64,000 bases of DNA from Anas platyrhynchos (Eukaryota; Chordata; Aves; Anseriformes; Anatidae). Made by a program: the position numbers and the translations under genes. The DNA lies in contig NC_092603.1 in assembly GCF_047663525.1 (NCBI RefSeq), positions 4,741,001 to 4,805,000 on the forward strand, in the 5' to 3' direction. Numbering within the stretch: the first letter of the stretch is position 1; each line of letters starts with the position of its first letter. Below the pieces are notes generated by a model. The model had not been told where the DNA came from, searched no databases, and saw only the letters and a list, made by a program, of their open reading frames with translations. Below, piece by piece: positions 13,113 to 23,689 of this stretch.

Positions 13113-15503
13113 TTAATGCATGTGCATCCTCATGTGGCACATCAGGGAAATCTTGGTCCTGTAGCAATTCCCACACTTGGAGCACCTGTAGGGAGTTTCT
13201 CCTGTGTGGGTCCTCTCGTGCTTCAGGCATTTAGTGCTCATGGTAAAGCCCTTCCCGCACTCATGGCACCTGTAGGGTCTCTCCCCGGTGTGGATCCGGT
13301 AGTGAACAACCAGGTGTGAGGTGTTGCTGAAGCTCAGCCCGCACTCGGGGCATTTGTGGGGTCTCTCCCCAGTGTGGAGCTTCTTGTGCTGTTTGAGGTT
13401 GGAGCTGCGACTGAAGCACTTCCCGCAGTCAGAGCAGAGATAGAATTTCTCGGATTTGTGAACCGATCTCTGCTGTCGGAGCTTGGTGCTATCACCGAGT
13501 TTTATCCCACTGTCGGGACACTTGCAGCACTTCTCCAGCTGGTGGGAAGCGAGGTCGGAGCTGTCATCAAAGCTGTTCCCACACTCGCAACACTTGTGGG
13601 GCTGCTCCACCATGTGCAGCTGCTGGTGTTGGCTCAGGCTGTTGCTACAGTGAAAGGTTTTCCTGCAGTTGGCACACTCGTGCGTCTGCCCTTCAACACA
13701 GATACCTGGATGCACACCCGATTCTTTGGGATCCTCCAAAGTGCCTTCAGGATCATCCAGATCCTCCTGCCCTGGCACAGGGCATGGCTCCACTTCTGAC
13801 TGCTCTTTTAGAGCCTCATCCTGCTCAGGATCCTGGCACGCAGCCCCTTCCTCCATCCTCATGCTGGGGCCATTTGCTTCTGTCTGCTGGGAGTCAACTG
13901 GCTGGGGCTTCTCCTCTTTGTGGCCACCAGCACCTGCTGGTGGAGAACAAGGACAAGATGGGAATTGGCCCACAGAAAATCAAGGGTCTCCACATCCCAC
14001 CGACCTTCCCATCCCACTGACCTCCCCACCTCATTGACCTTCCCATCCCATTGACCTTCCCACCTCATTGACCTTCCCATCCCATTGACCTTCCCACCTC
14101 ATTGACCTTCCCATCCCATTGACCTTCCCACCTCATTGACCTTCCCATCCCACTGACCTTCCCACCTCATTGACCTTCCCATCCCATTGACCTTCCCACC
14201 CCATTGACCTTCCCACCCCACTGACCTTCCCACCCCACTGACCTTCCCACCCCATCGACCTTCCCACCCCATTGACCTTCCCATCCCACCGACCTTCCCA
14301 TCCCACTGACCTTCCCACCTCATTGACCTTCCCACCCCATTGACTTTCCCATCCCATTGACCTTCCCATCGCATTCACCTTCCCACCCCATGCACCTACT
14401 CATGCCATTGATCCTTCATCTCATTGAGATTCCCACCCCATTCACCTTCCCACCCCATGCACAGCCCCAACTCAACCCACGGAGGTTCTCAAGGATAGAC
14501 CCACCATGGAGAATGGAGCTTTGCTCATGGGTTTGTGCGGGACCTTAGGATAACAGCATGGGAACCATTTTCTGTGCATGGCTCCATTCTCCCTCTTCCC
14601 ACAATTCATGACCAGGATGCAGGAAAGGCTTATCCACGAAAGGGAGAAATTTGGAGGAGAAAACACCTATTTTGAGTAAAGGGTAGTTACCTGGTGAGGC
14701 AGTGTTCTCAGAGCTGTTCTGCTGGGTGTCCTGCGATGGAGAATCCTGCTGGTCAACCTTCTCCACAAGATGGACCTTTTTATGAGCATTACAGCGGAAG
14801 TTCTGGGTGAAACCCTTCCCGCACACGGGGCACTTGTAGGGTTTCTCACCCGTGTGCACCGTCTTGTGGCGGACGAGGTCGGAGCTCTTGCGGAAGCTCT
14901 TCCCGCAGTCCCGGCACTCATAGGGCCTCTCGCCCGTGTGGACGCGGCGGTGCATGATGAGGTACTGGTGGCGGGCGAAGCGCTTCCCGCAGTCGGGGCA
15001 CACGTAGGGCTTCTCTTCGGTGTGCACAGACTGGTGGGCGATGAGGTGGGAACTCTGGATGAATTTCTTCCCGCAGCTCAGGCACTTGTAGGGCTTCTCT
15101 CCGCGGTGGAGCATCTCGTGGATGAGCAGAGGGGAGCTGTCGTTGAAGCCCTTCCCACACTCAGAGCACTTGTAGGGCCGCTCGCCTGTGTGCAGGCGCT
15201 GGTGACGGACCAAGTTATGCCTCCAGTTGAATGTCGTCCCGCACTCATTGCATTTATACGCTCCCTTCTTGCGTTTGGCTTTCACCTGCGGCTTTCTTTT
15301 GCCACCCGTGCTTTCCTGCTCACCTTCTTGCAACCCCTGCCTGGTTTCGTGTCCTTCACAGCTTTCTGAGCCTTCTCCGTGCCCCAGCTCCTTGTCCTCC
15401 TCATCCTCCTCATCGTCTTCTATCACCACTATGTCTTCCCCCACCTGCACGTGCACCGTGTGCCTCGCCTTCCCCTTTTCATTCTTGCTCATCCTCTTCA
15501 TCC
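13113..15503 (-). CDS. C2H2 zinc-finger protein with two finger-bearing exons
   Basis: I join two exons. Exon 1 runs 15503-14691: acceptor ttgctgcag, then ATG at 15501 (MKRMSKNEKGK), an acidic stretch DDEEDEEDKE, six intact fingers from CNECGTTF to CPVCGKGF, and an exon end ..ENTASP G before donor GTAACT. Exon 2 runs 13936-13113: acceptor ttctccaccag, continuing in phase as AGAGGHKEEKPQ, then an acidic linker and seven finger modules. Five of these are intact; the second lacks its final His and the third has CPDS for CPDC. The product is about 544 residues. No KRAB or SCAN domain is visible, so the N-terminus may be incomplete or this may be a plain finger protein. The expected role is nuclear DNA binding. 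The 17-bp minisatellite fills the intron. Two separate genes remain possible, but the phase match and the same exon order in copy A favour one gene. Confidence 0.7.
13985..14460. repeat. 17-bp minisatellite inside the ZNF intron
   Basis: About 25 tandem copies of TTCCCATCCCATTGACC and its variant TTCCCACCTCATTGACC alternate. The array occupies most of the 754-base intron between the two finger exons. Confidence 0.9.
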
Positions 15504-15839
15504 CTGCAGCAACAGAGAGAAGACCTTGATGCAGCCGTGCCCGCTCCCACGGCACTCATCCTTCTAGGCACCTGCCAAATCCCTCCCCAAGCCTGCCATG
15601 CCACAGCTTCCCCCACCCCATCCCCTCTGTCCTCACCCATCCACTCCCTTAATTTTTTTTATTTAATTTTTTTTTGGGGGGGGGGGTGCTCAACCCACCT
15701 GCAAGGTGTGTTTCGCTCCGCGTGTCGGGGAGGAGGGATGCGTGAAACCAACCCGCTCCCAAGGGGATGGGGGGTCGGGGGGTCCTGGAGGACCCCAACC
15801 CTATTCCGCCACCCCTCTGCTTCACACCCCCAGACCTTC

Positions 15840-15995
15840 CCCCCAGCTTTCCACCCTCCCCCGCTGCAGCCTCCGCTCGCCCTTGTCCCAGCCCCTTCCT
15901 GTGTCTCTGCACACCCAACCGGGCTGCAACCGGCCCCGAGCAGTGCTGCAGAGGGGGCTGCGGTCATGAGGGGGCTGCGGGGGGGGCGGGCATCC
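15840..15995 (-). promoter_or_regulatory. Probable promoter/5'UTR region of the intact ZNF gene
   Basis: A GC-rich, CpG-containing block upstream of the minus-strand ZNF contains 'ctcgcccttgtcccagcc', 'ggctgcaaccggccccgagc' and 'tgctttgctttatcccatg'. A closely matching block lies at 18180-18360 upstream of the next duplicated copy. Retention of the same sequence at the same relative position marks it as the promoter-proximal part of the duplicated unit. No TATA box is evident. Confidence 0.5.
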
Positions 15996-16549
15996 TCCCT
16001 GCTTTGCTTTATCCCATGATCAAAGCCAGGCGGGAGAGCAGCTCGGGGGGCGGGGAGGGGGATCCTTCAGGGTGCAGCCCCCGTCGGGGCTTCCTGAAAA
16101 TTTGGGTCAAAAAATGGGTTTAAGGGAGAGCTTGCATCACGCGCAGGGTTTGCATTGGTGTCTGCAAATTGAATTTGCCGTTCGGGCTGGATTTCGTGAC
16201 ATTTTGCTTTTAAAAGAGGCTCACAAGGGATGTCAGGGGAAGTGGGAGGGGGTGATACCAAATTCCATGAAACCAAAAGCAAAATAACAGGAGGACTCAA
16301 CTGGAAAAGACAAAATGTGGTTGGGCTTGTGGAAATTAAACCTGGAGTTCAGTTTATCGGGATGAAACAGGAGAAGAAATCCTCCTGAGTTTGCAGGTGA
16401 GGAAATGCTGGTACCGACAGAGGTTTGCTCTCATGGAGATGTTCTTTAGGAGAGCCAGAGCATGGGGTAAAGCTGGTTTCGAGCTGGGAATTATTTTGTC
16501 ATCGTGGTTTCTGAGGCTGGTTGACTTGTTCTTGGATGTTTTACCCAGA

Positions 16550-17115
16550 GATGGGCTTGGGTTGCACACCAGCATGGGGTGCATGGGTTGGATAAAGCAA
16601 TTCCCTGACCCCACAGGCTGCATCTCCTCCCCTCTGCTTCCCTGGAAGGGCCAGAGTGGGTAATTTGCAAGGAAACTCATCAGAATTTTATTATATGTAA
16701 GAATATGTAAGGCAGTCGAGGCAAAAATAAGAGAAAGAGGAAAGAACAAAGGGGAAAAAGACAAAGAAATAATGTTCCCCTCTTTGCTCGCTACAGAGGG
16801 TACAAAACCTGGCTTCTGCCAGGGAGCAAGAAGATGCTTGAGATCTTGCAAATCCCCCAAATGCTTGAGATTTCACAAATTAACAGTGCCCACAAGGTTT
16901 AACCTCAGCCTGAAGCCAAGATGAGCATCACTGAAATCAGCTTTTCTGGCCCCAAAATGCCTGACGTCACTAAGATGGGACTTGTGTTGGCTCCTCATTC
17001 TCATCCTCGTCCTCATCCTCGTCCTCGTCCTCGTCCTCTGCCATTTCTTGTTCCACCTAGTCTTTGAGATTTCCCTTTCCCTTCTTGCTCATCCTCCCCA
17101 TAGCTGTGGGGATGA
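16550..17115 (-). pseudogene. ZNF copy C: start exon and 3' flank, fingers deleted
   Basis: On the minus strand an acceptor precedes ATG at 17101, giving MGRMSKKGKGNLKD and then TAG. Read through the stop, the same frame continues into VEQEMAEDEDEDED.., the acidic tract expected of this ZNF family, and stops near 16970. All fingers are missing. The DNA then passes directly into sequence matching the 3' flank of the intact gene (compare 16600-16960 with 11700-12620: 'gaggctgcatctcctcccct', 'agggtacaaaacctgg'). It also preserves the site where the solo LTR inserted in the other copy: 16672-16676 GAAAC is uninterrupted. Confidence 0.75.
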
Positions 17116-17151
17116 GAACCCTGCCTGCAGCAGTGCCTGCTAAAACAGTGC

Positions 17152-17214
17152 CAAAAGGTTGGATTTGATGATCTTAGAGGTTTTTTTCTGACCTAAAATT
17201 CTGTGATCTTGTGG
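17152..17214 (+). mobile_element. CR1 LINE 3' fragment
   Basis: The sequence 'ggttggatttgatgatctta' through 'aaaattctgtgatctt' is the last 60 or so bases of CR1 in sense orientation, with a T-run insertion. It abuts the start exon of ZNF copy C. Confidence 0.8.
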
Positions 17215-17439
17215 AAATCCCACAGGAGGGCTTGGCCATCCAGCTCCACGTGGAGTTGTGGGGTGGAGGGGCTGCCCCACACCTGGACCCGAAGCCCTGC
17301 TCCACCACCTGGTGTTAACTCGTGCATGGGCTCTCCCCTCCTCCCCCCCCAAAAAAAACAAAAAACAAAAAACAAACAAACAAACAAACAAAAAACACTC
17401 CTGGGGCTCGGCCTGACATTTGCTGCTTGATTTGGGGCA

Positions 17440-18090
17440 TCAGCATCCACTGAAAAAAAGGGAGAAAGGGGGGAAAAAGGAGGAAAATGGGAGGGGGGGA
17501 GAGAAATAGAGGGGAAAGGGAGAAGGGGAGGAAAGGAGGAAAATGGAGGGAGAAAGGAGGGGAAATGGTGAATAGGATGGGAAAAGGGAAGGAAAAGGAG
17601 GAAAAGGAGGGGAAAGGGAAGGGAAAGGGAAGGGAAAGGGAAGGAAAGAGGGGTGAAAAGGGGGAGAAGAGGGAAAAAGGAAAGGAAAGGGGGGAACAAG
17701 GAGGGGAAAAGGAGGAAAATGGGGGGAAAGTGGGTAAAAAAAGGAGGGGGAAAAGGGAAAAGGGGTAAATGGGGAAAAAGAGGGGAAAGGGGAGAAAGAG
17801 GGGAAAAGGTAAAAGAAGGGGAAAAGCAGGAGAAAGGGGGAAAAAGGTAGGGAAAAGAGTAAAAAAATAGAGAGGGAAAGGGGGGGAAAGAGGGGAAAAG
17901 GAGAGAAAAGGAAGGAAAGGGAAGGTAAGGGTGGAAAATGGAAGGAAAAGGAGGGAAAAGGGGAGGAAAAGGGGAAAAAGAGGGGAAAAGGGTGAGAAAA
18001 GAGGAAAAAAGGGGGAAAAGGGTGGGAAAGGGGGGCAAAAGAAGGGACAAGGTGGGGAGGAAAAGGAAAAAGGGGCCAAAGGAGGGGAAA
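17440..18090 (+). repeat. Purine-only (G/A) tandem array
   Basis: About 650 bases are almost pure purine on the plus strand, built from blocks such as GGGGAAAA, GGGAAGGAAA and AGGAGGAAAATGG. It has strong potential for triplex (H-DNA) structure. It lies upstream of the ZNF copy C start exon on the minus strand, between that exon and its promoter copy. The long Phe/Pro-rich minus-strand frames here are composition artefacts. Confidence 0.9.
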
Positions 18091-18179
18091 AGGGGATGAA
18101 GGGTGCAAAATGGGTTTGGGGTAGAGCGGGGCAGCCCCTCTGCTTGCCCCCAGGGATGGGGGCTCCCCCCAGTCTCCGC

Positions 18180-18360
18180 CACCCCCTCACCGGTCCCCGT
18201 CGTCCGCCGCCGCTCGCCCTTGTCCCAGCCCCTTCCTGTGCCCCGCAGCAGCACCGGGCTGCAACCGGCCCCGAGCAGCGCTGCGGGCACGGGGGGGGGG
18301 GGGGGGGGAGGCTACGGGGGGGCCCAGGCATCCCCCCCGCTTTGCTTTATCCCATGCACA
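18180..18360 (-). promoter_or_regulatory. Promoter copy belonging to decayed ZNF copy C
   Basis: The block is closely similar to 15840-15995 ('ctcgcccttgtcccagccc', 'gggctgcaaccggccccgag', 'gctttgctttatcccatg'), with an inserted G run at 18290-18309. CpG dinucleotides are still frequent, so it has not yet decayed like the coding part. It may still initiate transcription on the minus strand. Confidence 0.5.
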
Positions 18361-19379
18361 AAGATCCCTGGGGAGCATCCCTTGGGTGAGCATCCCCATC
18401 CCAACAGCGCTTTCTCCGCTTTTGGGTTAAGAAAGGGGGAAAACCGACCTCCGCGGTTTTTTTTTTGTTTTTTTTTTTTTGGTGGGGGGAGGAGTGGGAT
18501 CTTTGTAACGGAGGGATGCTCCAGATTTCTCGCATGGAGCTGAACGTGGAATAAACAGAACTGCCATAATCAAACAGCTTGGGAGACGTGTTTGGGATTT
18601 AAGGGGATCCTCCAGCAGTTTTTTTTTTGTCTCCAGCATTTAGAGTTCAGAATTGGGAAGGGTTTGGATCGAGATGGTCATTGGGGAGAAGGGAAAGACC
18701 CCCTAGACCCCATCCTCTCTCATTTAATGACATGGTGCAAATACCACCGGGCAATACCTGAGCCGCCCCCACGTTATCAGCTCTCACAAACCAAACCCTA
18801 CATCAGCTCAGGGCCACCAGGAGAAAAATCCTGCAGCAAAACACATGAAAGTGAATATTTGGGTCAAAACAGGGTGATGTTTTTTGTGCTGAGTGGAAAG
18901 AGGAGGATGCGATGTTGGAGGGAAGTGAGAGTGTCAAGCAGGACTTGGGAGTAAAGCTGGGAAGTGAACAATACATGAATCTGAAAGGCTGCGTGGAAAA
19001 TTATTTTCAGCATTATTTTATAGAGAAAGGAAAATTCAGAGTGCTTCTGTTTACTAGGCAGTGTTTCCTCCGCACACACATTTTTCTCTGCATGGACCCT
19101 ACGGAGATGCTGGGAGGGTCTTGGGTGTGATGGTCCCATGGGCGACGCAAGACCCCTGCCTCCCACCAAAGGCACCTAAGGCAATCGCCTACATGGCCGC
19201 ATCCATACTTCAGACCCAAAAACCCTCATTCTACCCCAAGAAACACCTTCAAGGGACATCAGTGTCCCCCAGACATCTCCAGATTGCCCTTCTGAGGTCA
19301 CTGGTCACAGGAGACCAAGGCGGGGGCACCACATCCCTGAAATTTCTCCCCCTCAGGAGAAATTTCTCCCCCTCGGGAC
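18361..19379. other. Non-coding stretch
   Basis: There is a T-run/G-run composite at 18458-18490, another T run at about 18620, and otherwise unique sequence with no supportable gene. Confidence 0.5.
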
Positions 19380-19640
19380 ACCGGGACAGGTTGCCCAAGG
19401 AAGCCAACGGGTGGCCCCATCGCTGGAAGAGCTTGAGGTTGGACAGGGCTTTGAGCACAGAATCACACAAGGGTTGGAGTTGGAAGGTACCTCCACCTGC
19501 TCCCAGCTCAACCAGCATCGGGATGTCCATCTCCAGGTGGCTTGGAGCATCTCCAAGGTGGGAGACGCACCGCGAGCAACCTCATCAGGTGAAAGGTGCG
19601 ATCTTTAAGGGTCCTCCCAACCCACCCCATTCTATGACCC
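19380..19640. mobile_element. CR1 interrupted by a second, inverted CR1 fragment
   Basis: A sense CR1 begins near 'gggacaggttgcccaagg' and runs to 'ggacagggctttgagca' (19457). It then switches to an antisense CR1 tail starting 'cagaatcacacaaggg' (19458 to about 19573). The sense element resumes at 'gagcaacctcatcagg' and ends 'ccattctatgacccc'. GAGCA is present on both sides of the insert (19453-19457 and 19574-19578). Confidence 0.75.
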
Positions 19641-19845
19641 CACCATCCGTAGCACATCGCCCCCCACGCACGCCCCTTGCTCCTCGCCATAGTCAGGGTA
19701 GTACTCGTACAGCCGCTCTCCCTTGTGGATGAGGAAGGGGGGGTGACCAGGTTGGAGAAGTCGCCAAAGATCTTCCCACAATCCGGGTGCTTGTAGGGTC
19801 GTTCCCCGGTGTGGCCCCGCTGGTGTCACCTCAGGCTGTTTGGAC
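19640..19845 (-). pseudogene. Zinc-finger remnant (copy D)
   Basis: On the minus strand one finger start is clear: HTGERPYKHPDCGKIFGDFSNLV. A frameshift near the middle leads to a second linker, IHKGERLYEYYPDYGEE, in another frame. The first Cys of finger 1 is His and the second finger has Tyr/Asp in place of both Cys. A GC-rich block resembling the family promoter lies further upstream at about 20740-20910. No open frame remains. Confidence 0.7.
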
Positions 19846-19999
19846 CTCCATGAGCAAAGGATTGAACGTCCAAGAGCAAAGAATTGGGCCTCCATGGGCA
19901 AAGGATTGGGCCTCCAGAAGAAAAGCACCGGACCTCCATGGGCAAAGGGCTGGACTCCACAAATCAAGGATTGGGCCTCCACAAGCGAAAGATTGGGTG

Positions 20000-20370
20000 A
20001 CCGATCCACACCATGGTGTCACCCATTCCCACAGTGTCACCCACCCCTTGGTGTCACCCATACGCCTGGTGTCACCCAACCCACAATGTCACCTATCCCC
20101 TTGGTGTCACCCAACCCATGATGTCACCTATCCCTTTGGTGTCACTCAACCCATGGTGTCACCCAACCGTGTCACCTATCCCCTTGGTGTCACCCAACCC
20201 ATGATGTCACCTATCCCTTTGGTGTCACTCAACCCATGGTGACACCCAACCCATGGTGACACCCAACCCATGATGTCACCTATCCCCTTGGTGTCACCCA
20301 ACCCATGGTGTCACCCAACCCATGGTGACACTCCCCCTTGGTGTCCCCCACTTGATGTCCCCCCCTCCAT
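20000..20370. repeat. GGTGTCACCCAACCCAT minisatellite
   Basis: Tandem 16-17-base units alternate between ATGGTGTCACCCAACCC and ATGATGTCACCTATCCC, sometimes as a 33-base higher-order pair. The array lies just upstream (minus strand) of ZNF remnant D. Confidence 0.85.
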
Positions 20371-20739
20371 GGTGTCACCCATCACCAAACCTACCCGGGC
20401 AGCTCCCAGACTCCCCCTGGGGTGAGGGTGGGTGAAGGAGCCCCCCCATTAACTAGGGGACGCTGCCCAGACCCCCCCAGTTACCAACAGGGAACTACCA
20501 AGTGCCCCCCAAATACCAGCAGCTGCTACCCTGGACCCCCCCTTTATTTCCAAATCTTGCCCAGACAGACCCCCCCCCCCCCCCCCAAATAAAGACAGGG
20601 CACTGACCAGCCCCCCTATTACCTATGGGAACCTATTTAGGACCCCCCCCATTAATTATGGGGCACTGCCCAGCCCCCTCATTACCTATGGGGTCCATCG
20701 CCCCTCCCCATTACCCCCATTGCCCCCCCCGGCTCCCCC

Positions 20740-20910
20740 CACCCGGTATCTGCAGGGAGCCCCGAGCCGCAGGCCCGCCCCCCCCGCGCCTCCCGGTTGG
20801 GCTCTCCCGGCCCCTTCCCGCGGCCGTGCAGGCGCGGCCGGGCTGCACCAAGGCGGCGGGGCCGGGGGGGGGGCCGAGGCTCCGCGCCCCCAACAGGAGA
20901 GAGAAACGGA
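20740..20910. promoter_or_regulatory. CpG-rich block, possible promoter
   Basis: A short, CpG-dense stretch (cgcgcctcccgg, cccgcggccgtgcaggcgcg, aaggcggcggggcc) lies between repeats. It shares the run 'cccagccccttcc...gggctgca' loosely with the ZNF promoter blocks and could be the promoter of ZNF copy D on the minus strand. It could equally be an upstream CpG island of GABBR1. No exon is assigned. Confidence 0.35.
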
Positions 20911-20914
20911 ATAA

Positions 20915-21480
20915 GGAAATTAAATTAAATTATTGGTTATTTCTTTAAATTTAATTTTAGAAACATAAAAAAATAAAAATAAAAAGAAGACAATTCCGAA
21001 ATGATAAAAGTAATCATAAAAGAACGCCCCCAAATATTAAAAGATGAAAAGATATAAATGAAAAAATAAAAAACGAAGATAAAGCAAAAATAAAAAAGCA
21101 AACAAAAAATAAATGAAAAACCGAAAACAAAAGATAGAAATATAATAAAAAATAAAATTAAAAAATAAATAGAAAATGAAAGCAAAATGTAAAAAATAAA
21201 TTTAATTTAATTTAATTTAAATTAAATCCCCCAAATTAAAATAAAAATTAAAAAAATGAAACCCCCAAAATTAAAGAAATAACAAATAAAAAAGACAAAG
21301 GCAAAACAACAAAAAATAAACAATGTATTAAAAATTATAATAAATAAATAAGCAAATAATTTAAAAGTGATTTTAAAAAAGTAAAAAAGAATCAAATGCA
21401 AATTAAACAAATGAACAGAAACACCCCAAAAATAAAGAAATAAGGAAATTAACCAAAACTAAAATTAAAACCCAAAGACT
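20915..21480. repeat. AT-rich low-complexity block
   Basis: About 560 bases consist mostly of A and T, built from AAATAAA, AATTTAATTT and AAAAATAAA motifs with strong A bias on the plus strand. It contrasts sharply with the GC-rich DNA on both sides. No codon structure is visible; the Phe/Ile-rich minus-strand frames reflect composition. Confidence 0.85.
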
Positions 21481-21559
21481 GACACCCCCCCCTCCCCCCC
21501 CAGGCCACAGGGTCCCAATTTTGGCACTTTCTGGCTGACCAAAACCCTGGGTTTTGAGG

Positions 21560-23450
21560 CAATTCTGCCCCAAATGGACACGGGGGGGGGGGGGGGGGGG
21601 AGGGAGGAAAGGAAGAAACGCCCCAAAACCGGGTGAATTATCCCCAAATTTTTATTTCCCTCTGAGGGATGAAATCACTTCTCCTCTCCCGCTCTTTGGG
21701 GTGAAAACTGCCCTTTTTCTGAGCGCTCAAAAATCCCCCAAATCCATCCAAAATGGATTTTTTTTTTGGGGGGGGGGGGTCCCGAATTCCACCCAGCAGG
21801 ACGGGTGCCCCCACTCCCCCACCCCCAAAGTGTGGGGCAGCCCCCCAAGTGTGGGGCCAGCAGGGATCAACTGCCCGGCTGCGTCATCCCCTGGGCAGGA
21901 TGCGCCCCCCCCCCCCCCGGACGCCCCCAAAACGCCCCCCAGCCCCCCCCAAGCCCCCCCTCCCCTCCGCCTCCGGCTGCCTGGGGAGGGTTGGGGGGGG
22001 GGGGGGGGGGGGTCCGGTGTCCTCCCCCCCCACTCTCTCCTTGTCCCCCCCCCCGGCCCCGCCCCCCCCTCAGGCTCCGCCCCCCGCCCGCCCCCGCCCA
22101 CCTGGGCCCCCCCCGGGCACCGCCCCCGCGCCGCCGGGAGCCGCGGCAGCCCCGCTCCTGCCCCGGCCTCCGGGGGGGCTCCTTCGGCCCCCCGTGACCC
22201 CCCCCCCCCCAAAAAAACTCCCGGACCCCTCCCCCCCCCCTCCCGCCATCCCGGACCGCCCCCCCCCCCCAAAAAAAAAAAAAAAATCTCCGGACCCTCC
22301 CCAAATTGCTGCTCCCCTCCCCTAAATCCCCCCCCCCCACAATTTAGCCCCCCCCCCCCGCCCCAAATTTGCACCCCTCCAATTTAGGCCCCCCCAATTT
22401 ACCCCCCCAAATTTCCGCCCCCCACCCAAATCTCTCCCCCCCTTCAATTCCAACCCCCCAAATTTCCCCCCTCCCCAAATCCCCCTCTTCAATTTCCTCC
22501 CTCCCCCAAATTTTCCCCACCCCCTCCCCCAAATCTCCCGAACCCCCCAAATCCTCCCCCCCCCAAATTTCCGTGCCCCCCCCACCCCCATACCTTGCAC
22601 AGGCTCCGCTCCGGCTCCGCCAGCCCGGACGACCCAGGTAAGGCCACGGGAGGGGGTAAAAGGAGGGGGGGGGCACGGGGGGGGCTCCCCGCATTACACA
22701 CACCCCAATTCCCCCCCCCCCAAAAAAAAAAACCTTTGTATCGAAGCCCCCCAGGCTGGGAGCCCCCCCTCCCCCTTCCTGGAGCCTTGCACCCCATTGT
22801 GTGCCCCCCCCCTTAATCCAGTTTGGGACCCCCCCCCTTCCTGTGACCCCCCCAATCCGGGCCCCCCCCCCCCCCAATAAACTCTCCCCTATTCTGGGGC
22901 CTCTGACCCCCCCCTCCAGGCCTGGGACCCCTCCCTATATCCAAGGCTCCCCCCCGGTATATCCAGGACCCCCCCCATGTTCAGGACCCCCTCTCTTTAT
23001 TCAGCCGCCCCCCCACATGCAGGGACCCCCACCCATTTTTAAAGAGCCCCCCTTATCCAGGGACCCCCCCTTATATTCAGGGACACCCCCCCTTGTTTTT
23101 AGGGACCCTCCCCCTCTATTTCAGAGCCCCCCCTATTTCCAGAGCCCCCTTCCTTTTCCAGCCCCCCCCCCCCATTTTCAGGACCCCCCCCCTTTTTCAA
23201 AGACCCCCTCTTTCTATTTTCAGCCCCCCCCCCATATTCACCCTCCCCCCCATTCCAGGATCCCCCCCCCATATTCTTAGACCTCCCCCATCCCAATTTT
23301 GCCCCTCCCCATCCATGACCCCCCCCCTTCCCGAAAGGGGGGTGGGGGGGGCAATAAAGAGGGGGGGGGGGGGCCGAGGGTCCGGGGGGGGTGGGGGGGC
23401 CTGCAGGGCCTGAGCTCAGCAGTATCCAAGCAACTGGCTTAGTTAGCGTC
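21560..23450. repeat. C/G homopolymer-rich stretch
   Basis: About 1.9 kb is dominated by runs of C, with some G runs, separated by short words such as 'aaattt', 'atattcag' and 'ggacccccc'. A CpG-dense island sits at about 22030-22180. Several C runs are directly followed by A runs (22201-22217, 22260-22287, 22706-22733). No gene can be supported; long frames on both strands are proline or glycine artefacts. Base accuracy is likely poor here. Confidence 0.75.
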
Positions 23451-23689
23451 AGCCCTCATTAGTGCCCGGCTTAATTACCCCAGGGCCTAGCAGCGCTGCG
23501 GAGGGGGGGGGGGATGCTCAGGGGAACGTCGTCCCCCCCCCCCCCCAAAAAAAAAGGCATCGCACCCCCAGCTTCAGGGCAGGCTCCTTTGTGCAGGCCG
23601 GGCGTGCAAAGCGGGCGTGCAAAGCGGGGGGGGGGGGGGGGGGGGGATTGCCCGGGTGGGGCTTGCACCGCGCTGCACGCAGGGAGGAG

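Noticed and set aside
12840-13319. Plus-strand frames over 12840-15370
   Set aside because: They are antisense shadows of the minus-strand zinc-finger exons (repeating GALVGFLP-type words are reversed finger linkers).
17193-18331. 365- and 338-residue Phe/Pro/Ser-rich minus-strand frames
   Set aside because: Pure reading of the complementary strand of a G/A-only array.
20000-20370. Possible CRISPR-like array (regular repeats)
   Set aside because: Units are adjacent with no unique spacers and the genome is eukaryotic; the same applies to all other arrays here.
20937-21410. AT-rich block as a mitochondrial insertion (Phe/Ile/Tyr-rich minus frames)
   Set aside because: No mitochondrial gene order or conserved protein words; composition is simple AAATAAA repetition.
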